NCBI GenBank assembly: GCA_022447545.1
Contig: JAKVBI010000010.1
Span: forward strand, 124,001 to 188,000
Length of the DNA stretch: 64,000 nt
Direction of reading: 5' to 3'
DNA from: Myxococcota bacterium
GTDB taxonomy: Bacteria > Myxococcota_A > UBA9160 > SMWR01
Below are positions 18,029-27,212 of the stretch, one piece after another. The first letter of the stretch is position 1; every line of letters starts with the position of its first letter. The notes beneath the pieces are model-generated. The model made no database searches. It had not been told where the DNA came from and saw nothing but the letters and a program-made list of their open reading frames with translations. Made by a program: the position numbers and the translations under genes.

Positions 18029-18997
18029 TCAGTCGTTGCCTAAAGCCTGGCGAAGGTCGGTGGAGACGATCTCGATGTGACGCGCGACCAGGTCGTCGGG
18101 CATCCCCGCGATGGAGGCCCACAGGTAGACGTGCTCGACGGGGAGTCCCCGGGTCTGTTCGCGGATTCTTTCGGCCGCCTCGTCTGCGCGAAGGACTTCC
18201 AGAGCGCCCAGCGGACCCGAACCGCGTCCGTTTCGGAGTTCGTCGACGGTCAATTCCCGAGGCGTCTTGGAACTCCCCGCCGCATTGCCCTTGCGGTAGC
18301 TGTTCAGTTGATGGGCCAGATGCGGGAGGATCCGTTCGAAGGCTTCTTCGGGGTCATCGGCGCAAACGATGCTGAGCGTTCCCCCGAGGCGTGCATTCTC
18401 GGCGTCATGGCCCGCCTCCTGTAAGCCTTCGAGATAGGCATCGAAACAGTCCCGTCGCAGGTTGAGGAGCCCCACGCCCAATCGTCCGGCCCGTCGAGCA
18501 CCCAGGGGCCCGAGATAACCTGCCCAGATGGGGAAGGGCCGTTGGCAGGGAGGGGGGGTGATGCCGTCTTCATCGAGTAGTTGCCGGACTTCACGAATGC
18601 ATTCGTCGGTCAGTTCGAAACGCTGAGATCGATCGGCGCCATAGGCATCGAATTCGGGCCGAACGTAGCCTGCACCGATTCCAAGCTCGAGTCGGCCCCC
18701 GCTGATCAGGTCCACGATGGCCGCATCCTCGGCGATCCCCACATTGGGATGCAACGGGGCCAACACCACGGCGGTTCCGATTCTCACCCGACGGGTGCGG
18801 GCCGCTATGGCAGCGGCGAAGGTCAAGGGCCTTGGGAGGTAGCCGTCCTCGAAGAAGTGATGCTCCGTGACCCACACCGAGTCTGCGCCGTGGTGCTCTG
18901 CCTCTTCGACCCATTGAAGCGACTTTGCATAAAAGTCCGACCAGGGGACCCGCCAGGCTTCAGGGTTCCGGAGGTCGAAGTACAGTCCGATCTGCAT
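18029..18997 (-). CDS. LLM-class flavin-dependent oxidoreductase (luciferase-like)
   Basis: This 322-residue protein starts at the ATG at 18997, with GAGG placed well upstream. The barrel signature reads IGLYFDLRNPEAWR, VEEAEHHGADSVWVTEHHF, VRIGTAVVLAPLHPN, and LDLGIG-like RLELGIGAGYVRPEFDAYG. The family is bacterial-luciferase-like monooxygenases that use reduced FMN or F420. The substrate is not predictable; neighbours suggest lipid or terpenoid catabolism. The ATG is 61 bp from the stop of the upstream MFS gene on the same strand, so an operon is likely. Confidence 0.88.
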   Translation of the reverse strand: MQIGLYFDLRNPEAWRVPWSDFYAKSLQWVEEAEHHGADSVWVTEHHFFEDGYLPRPLTFAAAIAARTRRVRIGTAVVLAPLHPNVGIAEDAAIVDLISGGRLELGIGAGYVRPEFDAYGADRSQRFELTDECIREVRQLLDEDGITPPPCQRPFPIWAGYLGPLGARRAGRLGVGLLNLRRDCFDAYLEGLQEAGHDAENARLGGTLSIVCADDPEEAFERILPHLAHQLNSYRKGNAAGSSKTPRELTVDELRNGRGSGPLGALEVLRADEAAERIREQTRGLPVEHVYLWASIAGMPDDLVARHIEIVSTDLRQALGND

Positions 18998-19058
18998 GGC
19001 ATCCTCACGTTGCGTTCTCGGCCCATGATAGGCGGCATCGAGCGGGGAGGGTCTGTCT

Positions 19059-20216
19059 TCAGGCGCGGAGAAGCGAGCGACCGACGGTGACGGCCGCAAC
19101 GAGCAGTGGGACCATTGTGAAACTGCCGAGAGTGAAGAGCCAGATCGGCCCCCCGGCATCGTAGAGAGCGCCCCCAACGAGGGCCGTACTGGCTGCCATG
19201 AATTGTCCCGTGGCCCCCAGGAGTCCCTGGCCTGACGCCAGGTGTTCTGGGGGGCTGGCGCGTCCGATCCCCAACTGGAGCGATGGCATCGTGAAGGCGT
19301 CGGCCACCGAGTGGAGGATCACGATCACTGCGAGACCGATCAGGCTTTCGACGACGCCATACAGTGCCATACAGGGGATCGCCACCGCGATGCCGCAGGC
19401 GGCGACTCGTAGGGCGCCGTGCCGTTGGGCGAGGCGGCCGGCCCAGGGGGGGAGGAACAGCATGGGAAGACCGAACACGCTCAGAGTGGCCCCGATGAAG
19501 AACTGACTGGCTCCGCGATCGCTCAAGAGCACTGCCCACGTGGCTTCGAACAAGCCGACCGTGAGGTAGAAGGCGAGGCTGGCCAGGAGAACACCGCGGA
19601 CCGCAGGCAGCGCCAAAAGCACCCGGATTGCCCGGGGGTCCCGGGCGCTTTGGGTGGTCGGAATGGGAGTCCGAAGTGCAAACGGCGCGAGAATCAACAA
19701 GCCGAGGGCGAGGAACCCAAAGGTGGTTTGGAGGCCAAACTGAGCATGGATCAGGGAGGCCAAGATCGGGCCCGTCATGAAGCCACCCATTTCGAGTGAT
19801 GCCATCCAACCGAGGCGCTCGCCGGCCTGATCGGGCTGACTTGCAATCAGGACTCGTCGAACCGCCGGGAGAAATGCACCCGAGCCCAGGCCGAGAAGCA
19901 TCCGGGACACGATGAACCCCTCGATGGACTCGGACCACGCCATGCCCAGGCTGCCAACACCCGAGCAGGCGAGTCCCACTCGGAACATCACGGGTGTGTG
20001 TCCCCGGTCCGCGAAGCGGGACAAGCCTACCTGGGCGACGAAACCTGCTGCGAACCCAGAGCCACCGATCAGGCCGATCTCCCAAGCCGTGAACCCGAAG
20101 GTCTCGCGAATGACCGCAAACAAGGCGTAGATCGATCCGTATCCCGCCATGAGTACGAAGGTGGTCGCGAACAGGGAAGTGAATCCGCTCAAGGACCCTC
20201 TCGAAATTCGTGTCAT
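19059..20216 (-). CDS. MFS transporter
   Basis: This 385-residue integral membrane protein has about 12 hydrophobic segments. The start follows MTRISRGSLSGFTSLF, with the first membrane span ending near residue 35. The loop 2-3 motif is relaxed (RFADRGHTPVMF), and the second half repeats the pattern (WAGRLAQRHG). It belongs to the general MFS drug/metabolite group. It lies between the acyl-CoA dehydrogenase pair upstream and the luciferase-like gene downstream on the same strand, so it could import or export a compound of that pathway. Confidence 0.85.
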   Translation of the reverse strand: MTRISRGSLSGFTSLFATTFVLMAGYGSIYALFAVIRETFGFTAWEIGLIGGSGFAAGFVAQVGLSRFADRGHTPVMFRVGLACSGVGSLGMAWSESIEGFIVSRMLLGLGSGAFLPAVRRVLIASQPDQAGERLGWMASLEMGGFMTGPILASLIHAQFGLQTTFGFLALGLLILAPFALRTPIPTTQSARDPRAIRVLLALPAVRGVLLASLAFYLTVGLFEATWAVLLSDRGASQFFIGATLSVFGLPMLFLPPWAGRLAQRHGALRVAACGIAVAIPCMALYGVVESLIGLAVIVILHSVADAFTMPSLQLGIGRASPPEHLASGQGLLGATGQFMAASTALVGGALYDAGGPIWLFTLGSFTMVPLLVAAVTVGRSLLRA

Positions 20217-20284
20217 TCGATGTCACTCGGACGGGTGTCGGGAGGCCGAAAACAACCCCTGGCATCAATGGACGGGGCGCCGAG

Positions 20285-21514
20285 TCAGCGATCGCTGCCC
20301 GTGGGGATTTCTCGGAACGCCATGCCTTTGTCGGCCCGCATCTCTGACGGAAGCCCGAGCACTCGTTCCGCCACGATATTCCGCAGAATCTCGTCGGTAC
20401 CTCCGGCCAGGCGCATGGCGGGGGAGCCCATGTAACTCGCTTGCCAAGCCCCCTCCAGAGCGGCATCGGCACCGCGCACGGCTCCGCTTTCTTCCTGAAG
20501 GTCCACGGCAAAGCTCGCCATCTCCTGTCCGAGGGGAGCCCCCACGAGCTTTCCGATCGACCCTTCGGGACCGGGGGTGGCACCCCGAGAGATTGCCGTC
20601 AGGCTGCGATAGCCCGTGTATTGGAGACCCTTGGAGCGAATGAAGAAATCTGCCAATCGTCGCCGAACCCCCGGGTCGTCGAGTGCAGTTCCATCCTGCC
20701 AATTGGTATTTCGTGCCAGTTCGATCAGGGCTTCGACGCCAAGTCCTTGGACGCTCGTTCCCAGGGATGCCCTCTCGTTCATCAGGGTCGTGATCGCACA
20801 GCGCCAACCATCATTGATTGAGCCCACGAGGTTTTCGCCTGGAATCCGGACATCGTTGAAGAAGACTTCGCTGAAGCCTGCACCGCCATCGATCTGTTGG
20901 ATGGGCCGAATTTCGATCCCCGGGGACTCCATATCGAGAATGAAATAGCTGATCCCCGCATGCTTTACGGCGTCGGGGTCGGTGCGTGCCACCAGTGCAC
21001 CCCAGCGGCTGTAGTGGGCTCCCGAGGTCCATATTTTCTGGCCATTGCAGACCCAGTCGTCGCCATCGGGAACGCACTGAGTGCGGAGTCCCGCCACATC
21101 ACTGCCCGCGCCGGGCTCGCTGAACAGTTGGCACCAAATCTCTTCACCGCGCAGCATGGGGCGCAGGTGTCGGGCTTTCTGTGCCTCGGTCCCGTGGGTC
21201 ATGATCGTGGGTCCGAGCATGCCCAGGCCGATCGAGAAGATGTTGACCCGAGTGCGGAATCGCGACTCCTCCTGATTCCAGATCACGTTCTGGATGGCGT
21301 TGGCGCCGCGCCCGCCGTATTCCTCGGGCCAAGTGAGACACGCCCACCCCGCATCTGCTTTCAGGGCCTGCCAATCCTGTTGTTCCTTGACGGCCTCAGG
21401 GTCTTCCATGGACATGAGTCGGCCCGTGGGTTGGGCCTGCGGAGCGTTGGCTTCAAGCCAGCTCCGTGCCTCGGCCCGAAAGGCAGCTTCTTCGGGAGTG
21501 TCGGTGAAATCCAT
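20285..21514 (-). CDS. Acyl-CoA dehydrogenase (larger member of second pair)
   Basis: This 409-residue ACAD has MDFTDTPEEAAFRAEARSWL at the start (quoted in full at 20 residues), WPEEYGGRG, the flavin loop LFSEPGAGSDVAGL, and the C-terminal LAGGTDEILRNIVAERVLGLP. All are standard for an active FAD enzyme; the family base Glu is expected further upstream in the C-terminal domain. It is downstream of and 43 bp from a second ACAD gene, the same arrangement as at 6-8 kb. It is likely part of a heteromeric dehydrogenase acting on bulky or branched acyl-CoA. Confidence 0.9.
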   Translation of the reverse strand: MDFTDTPEEAAFRAEARSWLEANAPQAQPTGRLMSMEDPEAVKEQQDWQALKADAGWACLTWPEEYGGRGANAIQNVIWNQEESRFRTRVNIFSIGLGMLGPTIMTHGTEAQKARHLRPMLRGEEIWCQLFSEPGAGSDVAGLRTQCVPDGDDWVCNGQKIWTSGAHYSRWGALVARTDPDAVKHAGISYFILDMESPGIEIRPIQQIDGGAGFSEVFFNDVRIPGENLVGSINDGWRCAITTLMNERASLGTSVQGLGVEALIELARNTNWQDGTALDDPGVRRRLADFFIRSKGLQYTGYRSLTAISRGATPGPEGSIGKLVGAPLGQEMASFAVDLQEESGAVRGADAALEGAWQASYMGSPAMRLAGGTDEILRNIVAERVLGLPSEMRADKGMAFREIPTGSDR

Positions 21515-21557
21515 GGGGTGAATGCCTCGTTTTGGTGGGGGGGAGGTGGAGGTCGAA

Positions 21558-22658
21558 TCAGGCTGCCAAGCGTTGAATCAGCTTTTCTCGCCAGAGGTCG
21601 GCGCTGCCCAACGCCACTGACAGGAGCTTTGCACGGCGGTAGAAGAGATGACAGTCGTACTCCCAGGTGAAGCCGACGCCTCCGTGCATCTGAATGATCT
21701 CTCGCCCCGCGAGTTCGAAAGCATCGCTTGCGGCCGCACGCGCCGCACAGGCCGCGGTCCCCAACTCGGCATTCCCCGTGTCGAGAGCCCAAGCTGCATA
21801 GTATGCGTTGGAACGAGCCAGTTCGATGGCCACGTAGAGGTCTGCGAGCCTGTGTTTCAGGGCCTGAAATGACGCGATGGGGCGTCCGAATGCGTACCGA
21901 TCGAGGCAGTACTCTCGAGTGATCTCGAGAGCCCTTTCGGCACCTCCGATCTGCTCGAAGGCCATGAGTGTGGCAGCGCGGTCCAGGAGACTGTCGGCCA
22001 GTCGAGTACCGGTCCCGGCTTCGCCGAGTCTCTCGGCCGGAGCGTTGGCGAAGCTCAAACGCGCGAGGCCACGGGACGGATCTAGGGACTCGAGGCTCTC
22101 GCATGTGACACCGGGTGCATCGAGTTCGACCATCACAAGGGAGGTGCTTTCTCCCTCGCGTGCGACGATGATCGCCAAACCCGCAATTTGTCCGTCCGAA
22201 ACCGGGAATTTTGTGCCCGTCAACTGGTTGCCATTGAACTGCGTCTCCAGATGGGAGGTCGATGCGCGGCCGGGTCGCTCTGACAGCGCAAACGTGCCGA
22301 TCAATTCTCCAGATGCCAGGCGAGGGAGATAGCGCGCACATTGCTCGGGGGTTCCCGCGAGCATCAGCGCTTCCGTGGCGAGATAGACGGAACTCGAAAA
22401 TGGGATCGGGGACAGGGCCCGACCGACTTCGTGGGCCAAGAGGGCGAGTTCCAGCGGGCCGAAACCCGCCCCACCGTGTTCCTCGGGAATGGTGGCTCCG
22501 AGCCAACCCATTTCGGCGGTTCTCTTCCAGAGGGTGTCCGAGTAGGTCGCATCGGACTCCAGGACTTCCCGCATCAGGTCGAGACTGGAGTGCTCGGCGA
22601 GGTAGTCCCGTGCGGTTTGCTGAAGGAGTTTCTGGTCCTCTGAGAAATCGAAGTTCAT
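21558..22658 (-). CDS. Acyl-CoA dehydrogenase (smaller member of second pair)
   Basis: This 366-residue ACAD starts with MNFDFSEDQKLLQQTARDYL (20 residues), has TIPEEHGGAGFGPLE, and ends with IQMHGGVGFTWEYDCHLFYRR. The central domain has a degenerate flavin-loop region (ALSERPGRAS). It is the first gene of a probable operon running down to the flavin monooxygenase at 18 kb. The tandem with the next ACAD suggests an alpha2-beta2-type enzyme. Confidence 0.88.
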   Translation of the reverse strand: MNFDFSEDQKLLQQTARDYLAEHSSLDLMREVLESDATYSDTLWKRTAEMGWLGATIPEEHGGAGFGPLELALLAHEVGRALSPIPFSSSVYLATEALMLAGTPEQCARYLPRLASGELIGTFALSERPGRASTSHLETQFNGNQLTGTKFPVSDGQIAGLAIIVAREGESTSLVMVELDAPGVTCESLESLDPSRGLARLSFANAPAERLGEAGTGTRLADSLLDRAATLMAFEQIGGAERALEITREYCLDRYAFGRPIASFQALKHRLADLYVAIELARSNAYYAAWALDTGNAELGTAACAARAAASDAFELAGREIIQMHGGVGFTWEYDCHLFYRRAKLLSVALGSADLWREKLIQRLAA

Positions 22659-22730
22659 GGGGGCTCCGCGTCGTGGTCTTCGGCGAACGCGGTAGTTGTA
22701 ACACGACTCCCGTGAAGGGCCGAATCGAGG

Positions 22731-22970
22731 TCAGTCGCGGTCCCGCTGGTTGTCGGGGGACTGGGGCCTTTTGAGGACGAGAATGCTCAAGGCGGCCAGG
22801 GCGATGGCCAAAAACAGGAGCAGCCACCAGGGCATGGCGGGAAGGCTGACGGCCACCCCCGGAACGAAGGGCTCGGTCCGGCGCATCAGGCCATGAGCCA
22901 CCACCACCATCCACAAGAGTCCGATGACAGGGAGCAGGCGTGTCGGGATCCTCGGTGGCCTCCGATACAT
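22731..22970 (-). CDS. Small two-span membrane protein
   Basis: A 79-residue frame starts at the ATG at 22970 with two hydrophobic segments: about residues 13-28 (LPVIGLLWMVVVAHGL) and 48-67 (WWLLLFLAIALAALSILVLK). A charged tail ends in DNQRDRD. The topology resembles DUF3311-type small membrane proteins, but no motif decides it. No clear ribosome site is visible. A longer upstream frame (to 23402) is unlikely because it would overlap the divergent thioesterase gene. Function unknown. Confidence 0.5.
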   Translation of the reverse strand: MYRRPPRIPTRLLPVIGLLWMVVVAHGLMRRTEPFVPGVAVSLPAMPWWLLLFLAIALAALSILVLKRPQSPDNQRDRD

Positions 22971-23167
22971 CACGGGGCGAGGGTACCCCGATCGGGAGCC
23001 CGGTGTCGTGGCATCGAAACATTCTCTCTCCTTGCGGTGGGCCACGTAGCCGTGAGAATTCGGCTCCGTTACGTTGGCGCCCGATTCTGGCGGGTTGAAG
23101 CCCAAGGGCACCAGTACGCCGGCTGTTCCGCCCATTCTCGTAGAACCCGGAGGATCCAATCGGTTCC

Positions 23168-23809
23168 ATGAGCACTCGAAGTTCTGAAATTCCTTCCGTG
23201 GAGGATCTTGCAGCGGCCAGCCGGGCCGTGGCGAATCGTGTGCGCTGCGTTGATGCCCCTGAGCCAGTGCTCCGCCAGGCCATCGAGGCACTGGAGAGAG
23301 TCCAGGCCCTGCTGGCGCCCCATGCCGTGACCGGTCCCTACACCCAGAGTTCGCTGAAGGTGGGCGAGCGGTTCGACGGTTTCGCAGCTCCTGGAACGCC
23401 ACCCGAGGAGATTTTCCCTTACAGCCCCATCATTGGTCCTCGTAATCCCCTCTCGCCTCCGGTCCGTTTCGAACGTCATGGCGAGGAAGTGCAGGGTGAG
23501 GTTTGTTTTCCGCCGACTTGCGCCGGTGCGCCCGGGTTGGTGCATGGTGGCTTGATTGCTGCGACCTTTGACGAGTTGCTGGGCATCGTCCATGTGCTCA
23601 ACGGTGAGGGCGCCATGACAGGGACGCTCACCGTTCGCTATGTGCGCCCCACACCACTTGAGACGCCTCTTTCGTTGGTGGGTCGAAGGCTGCGACGTGA
23701 AGGCCGGAAGGTCTATTCGTCCGGGGAATTGCATTGCGATGGAGAGTTGACCGCTCGCGCAGAAGGGGTGTTCATCCGAGTGTCTGCCGAGACCGTTGTG
23801 GATCGGTGA
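23168..23809 (+). CDS. PaaI-type hotdog-fold thioesterase
   Basis: This 213-residue protein has the PaaI/4HBT core at residues about 105-205: PGLVHGGLIAATFDELLG with His-Gly-Gly and the catalytic acid helix, then MTGTLTVRYVRPTPL and LVGRRLRREGRKVYSSG. The N-terminal 100 residues are an extra helical segment seen in some acyl-CoA thioesterases of this group. It hydrolyses acyl-CoA esters to free CoA. It is divergent from the small membrane protein and 31 bp upstream of an SDR gene. Confidence 0.85.
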   Translation: MSTRSSEIPSVEDLAAASRAVANRVRCVDAPEPVLRQAIEALERVQALLAPHAVTGPYTQSSLKVGERFDGFAAPGTPPEEIFPYSPIIGPRNPLSPPVRFERHGEEVQGEVCFPPTCAGAPGLVHGGLIAATFDELLGIVHVLNGEGAMTGTLTVRYVRPTPLETPLSLVGRRLRREGRKVYSSGELHCDGELTARAEGVFIRVSAETVVDR

Positions 23810-23840
23810 AGAGTGACGTGAAAGCGGGGAGAAACTGGGC

Positions 23841-24863
23841 TTGCGTGTACTGGTAACGGGTGCGACCGGATTCGTGGGGTCCCACAGTGTGAAGGCTCTC
23901 GTGGAGGCGGGCCATGAGGTTCGCCTTCTGGTGCGATCCCCCGATGCGATTGCTTCTGCACTGGACCCACTCGGGGTGTCGGGCGTGGACCACTGCATTG
24001 GGGATGTGACGGATTCCGGTTCGGTGGAAACGGCCATCCGGGGCTGTGATGCAGTGCTCCACGCAGCGGGGGTATTCACGCTCGATGCTCGGCGTCATGC
24101 GGAAATGGAAGCGGTGAATCTGGGCGGGGCCCGGAACGTACTGGGAACTGCCGTACGTCTAGGACTCGATCCGATCATCCATGTGTCGAGCCTGATGGCG
24201 CTCTTCCCACCGGTTCACCCCGTGTTCGACGTCGACTCGCCGGTGGGTACCCCCCTGGGTCCCTACGGGAGAACCAAGGCTGAGTGCGAGCGGGAAGCTC
24301 GTTCTCTCCAGGAACGAGGCGCGCCCGTGGTGATCACCTATCCGGGGAACGTGTGGGGTCCCTGCGACCCCAAGAGGGGTGAGAGTATGCAGATCCTTGG
24401 CCGTTTCCTCGCCTTCGGCGGAGCGCCGGACCCCGGTTGCGGGGGGCTCCCAGTGGTGGATGTCCGTGACCTCGCAGCGGTTCACGCATCGGCTTTGGTT
24501 CCTGGGCAGGGCCCTCGTCGTTATTTGTGCGGAGGGCATCTGCTGCAGGTGCGGGAAGTCTTCGATGTGTTGCGAATGGCCACGGGCCGCCGCCTGGTGG
24601 TGGCTCCGGTGCGGCCTGGACTGCTGCGTGGCCTCGGTCGAGTCGTCGATCGGGTCCGGAGCCTGACAGGGGTCGACCTTCTCCTGTCCCACGAAGCGAT
24701 GGATATCCTGACGCGAATGGTTCCAACCGATGACAGCCAAACGACCCACGATTTGGGAGTGACCTTTCGGAGGTCCGAGTTGACGCTGCGCGATGCTCTG
24801 GCTTGGATGTACGACCAGGGCCTCTTGAAGGCACGCCACGTAGGATCATTGGCGACGGCTTGA
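23841..24863 (+). CDS. NAD(P)-dependent epimerase/dehydratase-like extended SDR
   Basis: This 340-residue protein starts at TTG: the next residues RVLVTGATGFVGSH are the expected first beta strand and G-x-x-G-x-x-G dinucleotide loop, and GGGGAGAA precedes the TTG. The active-site Tyr-x-x-x-Lys is PYGRTKAECER, and Ser is in VSSLMAL. It is similar to dihydroflavonol-reductase/3-beta-hydroxysteroid-dehydrogenase-like SDRs. It is likely cotranscribed with the thioesterase. A sterol-like or polyketide-like substrate is possible but unproven. Confidence 0.87.
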   Translation: MRVLVTGATGFVGSHSVKALVEAGHEVRLLVRSPDAIASALDPLGVSGVDHCIGDVTDSGSVETAIRGCDAVLHAAGVFTLDARRHAEMEAVNLGGARNVLGTAVRLGLDPIIHVSSLMALFPPVHPVFDVDSPVGTPLGPYGRTKAECEREARSLQERGAPVVITYPGNVWGPCDPKRGESMQILGRFLAFGGAPDPGCGGLPVVDVRDLAAVHASALVPGQGPRRYLCGGHLLQVREVFDVLRMATGRRLVVAPVRPGLLRGLGRVVDRVRSLTGVDLLLSHEAMDILTRMVPTDDSQTTHDLGVTFRRSELTLRDALAWMYDQGLLKARHVGSLATA

Positions 24864-24907
24864 ACCAATGACCGCCCTCGGTTCGCAGGGTACTTGCAGA
24901 TGGGGCG

Positions 24908-25735
24908 CTAGATCGCGTGGGCGATGTCGATGACGATTCGGTTCGGATTGGCGAGTGTGATTTCGGACAGACGAACGGCGGTCTTCTTCAACCGTACTCG
25001 GGCCACGGAACCGCGGGAGCGGGGTTCGACGTGAACCGAACCGATGAATTCACTGGGGGAGACCAATTCGTGTGTCGTCGCCGAAGCGCTTAGCGTGACA
25101 ACGATCTCGCCCTGCTCACTCACGGAATCAATGTGATAGGCGGTCACGTGATCCATTTCGAAGACCACGCGTGAGAATTCGGGATGTGAGCCGATACGAA
25201 CATCGCGGAGCGCGGCTATGGGGGGTTCTTCGGGACGTGGATCACGCACCGAGGCAAAGAGGGGAGTGGATTTTCTTTCCCGGCCGATGATGCGCTGCCA
25301 GGCAATCTGGGAGGTGTCACCCCGGCGTCTGACTTCGAAGACCAGACGGGGCGGAGAGACGAGGACGTGGTCCTGGACTCTGAGGCCGGGTTCGGTGAGC
25401 GCGAGTTGAATCACCGCAGGCGAGTTTTCAGTTTGGACGAGCTGGATCTTGTCGACGAAACCGTCCGCGGCGGGGAGGGGCAGGGGGGTGGCCCGGGCCG
25501 CGAGGGTGACCCACAGGTTCCCGGAACCGTTCGTGCTTTGGGTGCGCTCCAGCCGATAGCCGGCCCGAGCATCGAATTCCAAAACGACCCGGGTCCCGGC
25601 CTCGTCATGGCGCATGTCGATGCTCAACAACTCGACCCCATTTGCGATCCCGGGCGCAATTCCCAGGGACAAATAGAGGCCCAGTGCGATTTTCCAAAGA
25701 GAAGGGAATTGGCTGCTGTAGTCGGCGGAGTGCAC
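24908..25735 (-). CDS. AMIN-domain periplasmic protein
   Basis: This 275-residue exported protein has a hydrophobic signal (WKIALGLYLSLGIAPGIANG). Two AMIN-like beta units follow: about residues 35-130 (ELLSIDMRHDEAGTRVVLEF) and about 170-275 (DVRIGSHPEFSRVVFEMD ending NPNRIVIDI). AMIN domains bind peptidoglycan and occur at the N-terminus of PilQ secretins and in amidases. Here the domain is a separate protein, one gene away from a secretin with no obvious AMIN domain. It could supply the cell-wall anchor for that secretin, which is an inference. Confidence 0.8.
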   Translation of the reverse strand: MHSADYSSQFPSLWKIALGLYLSLGIAPGIANGVELLSIDMRHDEAGTRVVLEFDARAGYRLERTQSTNGSGNLWVTLAARATPLPLPAADGFVDKIQLVQTENSPAVIQLALTEPGLRVQDHVLVSPPRLVFEVRRRGDTSQIAWQRIIGRERKSTPLFASVRDPRPEEPPIAALRDVRIGSHPEFSRVVFEMDHVTAYHIDSVSEQGEIVVTLSASATTHELVSPSEFIGSVHVEPRSRGSVARVRLKKTAVRLSEITLANPNRIVIDIAHAI

Positions 25736-25896
25736 CGGGAACCTCCAGGTGTGCGTACTCTCTCACTTTCGGCGGGTGGCCGGTTGGACTTCAGCTTGTT
25801 TTTGCGGAAAAGGTCGAGTTTTCGGATCGCTCTCGAATTTTGTCGAATAACGGGGGGGATAGCCCTCGCTTCGCTTCTTGGGTTGCAGCGGAAACG

Positions 25897-27111
25897 CTAC
25901 ACCGATGCGGGGTCTTTCGAAGGATCTGGTGCTAAAACGACACGCCTGGCTTCGAGCGTTTCGACGGCAGATTCGGATAGACCCAGCACCTCCATCAAGA
26001 CGGGTCCGTTGTCGGCACCCCGGCTCGGCGTGCGACCGGTGGTTCCAATGGTGGCTGCCGATGCTTGGAAGGGGGCTCGTGGAATTCGAAGGCCCGGTAC
26101 GACTTCGGTGAAGAGGCCCCGTCCCTCGGCCCATTCTGATTCCGCAGTCTCCTGGACGCTCTGCAGTTCGGACACCATCAACGGGTACGCGGAGAGCGCG
26201 TTTTCGAGACTCTCGAAATCGGGGTAGGTGGCTACCTCGCGCCTGAGGGCCTCCAAGAGTTCGTCCAGGTTCCGTTCGCGGAGTTCCGGACGTGCGAATC
26301 TGGGGTCCGCGGCGAGGTGCTCGGCCCCAAGCGCCTCGGCGAAGATGGGAAAGAGCGCGATGGGATTGCCCAAGATCGTTACGCGGCGGCCGTTCCCCAA
26401 TTCGAAAATGCCGAACGTCCACGTGTCGAATCCCCGGGGACCCGCGTAGCCGGCGACTTCCAGGGACGCATGTTCGTTGGTGTAGAGGAGGGCTTCGGCC
26501 ATGGAGACGTCGAGGTGTTGGCCCATTCCCGTTCGGTCGCGTTGAAGCAGCGCGGCGAGCACTGCACTGGTGGCGACCGTTCCCGCATAGAGGTCTCCGT
26601 GCTGGTGGACTTCAGAGGTTGGATTGGTCCCCCGCAGTTTCGCGGCGAGGTCCAGCGTGCCCACTTCGGCGTGGATCAGGGGGGCGTAGGACTTCCGATT
26701 CGATCGCGGTCCGCTCTGTCCCCAGCCCGTGACCGAGCAATAGACGAGGCCCGGATGGATCCGGAGCAACGCTTCTGCACCGAGTCCCAGGCGATTCATG
26801 ACACCGGGACGGAAATTCTCGAGTAGCACGTCGGATTGGAGGACCAGTCGCTCGACCAAGGGTGGCCCTTCTGGATGTTTGAGGTCGATGCATAGATTCC
26901 GTTTGCCGGCGTTCATGTGGGCATACATCGAGGCGATCGTCTTGGTTTGAGGGGGGGTCGTTCTTACGATGTCTCCCTCAGGTGCTTCGATCTTGATGAC
27001 GTCCGCGCCTAGATCGGCCAACATTCGGCCACACAGTGGACCACTGAAGACTCGTGTGAGATCGAGTACGCGGATGCCCTCGAGGGGACGGGGGGACGGC
27101 TTGGGGGTCAT
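25897..27111 (-). CDS. CaiB/BaiF (family III) CoA-transferase
   Basis: This 404-residue protein is of normal family length, with the ATG at 27111 chosen because the homology starts there (GIRVLDLTRVFSGPLCGRML). Further blocks are DVIKIEAPEGD, LKHPEGPPLVERLV, FRPGVMNRLGLG and VTGWGQSGP, and the catalytic Asp candidate is in HQHGDLYAGT. It transfers CoA between acyl-CoA and a carboxylate. It sits between two cell-envelope genes on the same strand, which is odd for a catabolic enzyme, so it may be transcribed with them without being functionally linked. Confidence 0.88.
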   Translation of the reverse strand: MTPKPSPRPLEGIRVLDLTRVFSGPLCGRMLADLGADVIKIEAPEGDIVRTTPPQTKTIASMYAHMNAGKRNLCIDLKHPEGPPLVERLVLQSDVLLENFRPGVMNRLGLGAEALLRIHPGLVYCSVTGWGQSGPRSNRKSYAPLIHAEVGTLDLAAKLRGTNPTSEVHQHGDLYAGTVATSAVLAALLQRDRTGMGQHLDVSMAEALLYTNEHASLEVAGYAGPRGFDTWTFGIFELGNGRRVTILGNPIALFPIFAEALGAEHLAADPRFARPELRERNLDELLEALRREVATYPDFESLENALSAYPLMVSELQSVQETAESEWAEGRGLFTEVVPGLRIPRAPFQASAATIGTTGRTPSRGADNGPVLMEVLGLSESAVETLEARRVVLAPDPSKDPASV

Positions 27112-27212
27112 GGTTGCGATCCTCGAGGCGCGCGGTTTTGGCGCACGGGCGCCAGGGGTTCGGCAAGAAGTGTAGAGCCCATTCGGAGGAATGGGGGCCG
27201 AAGTGTGAGCCC

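Noticed and set aside
22971-23402. The longer frame of the small membrane protein
   Set aside because: It would overlap the divergent thioesterase gene by more than 230 bp and its extra residues look non-coding.
25897-27111. Loss of the catalytic Asp in the single CaiB/BaiF protein, first suspected from the G-x-x-G-P-x(7)-Y-A block
   Set aside because: The catalytic Asp lies later in the family; here HGDLYAGT keeps it, so the enzyme looks intact.
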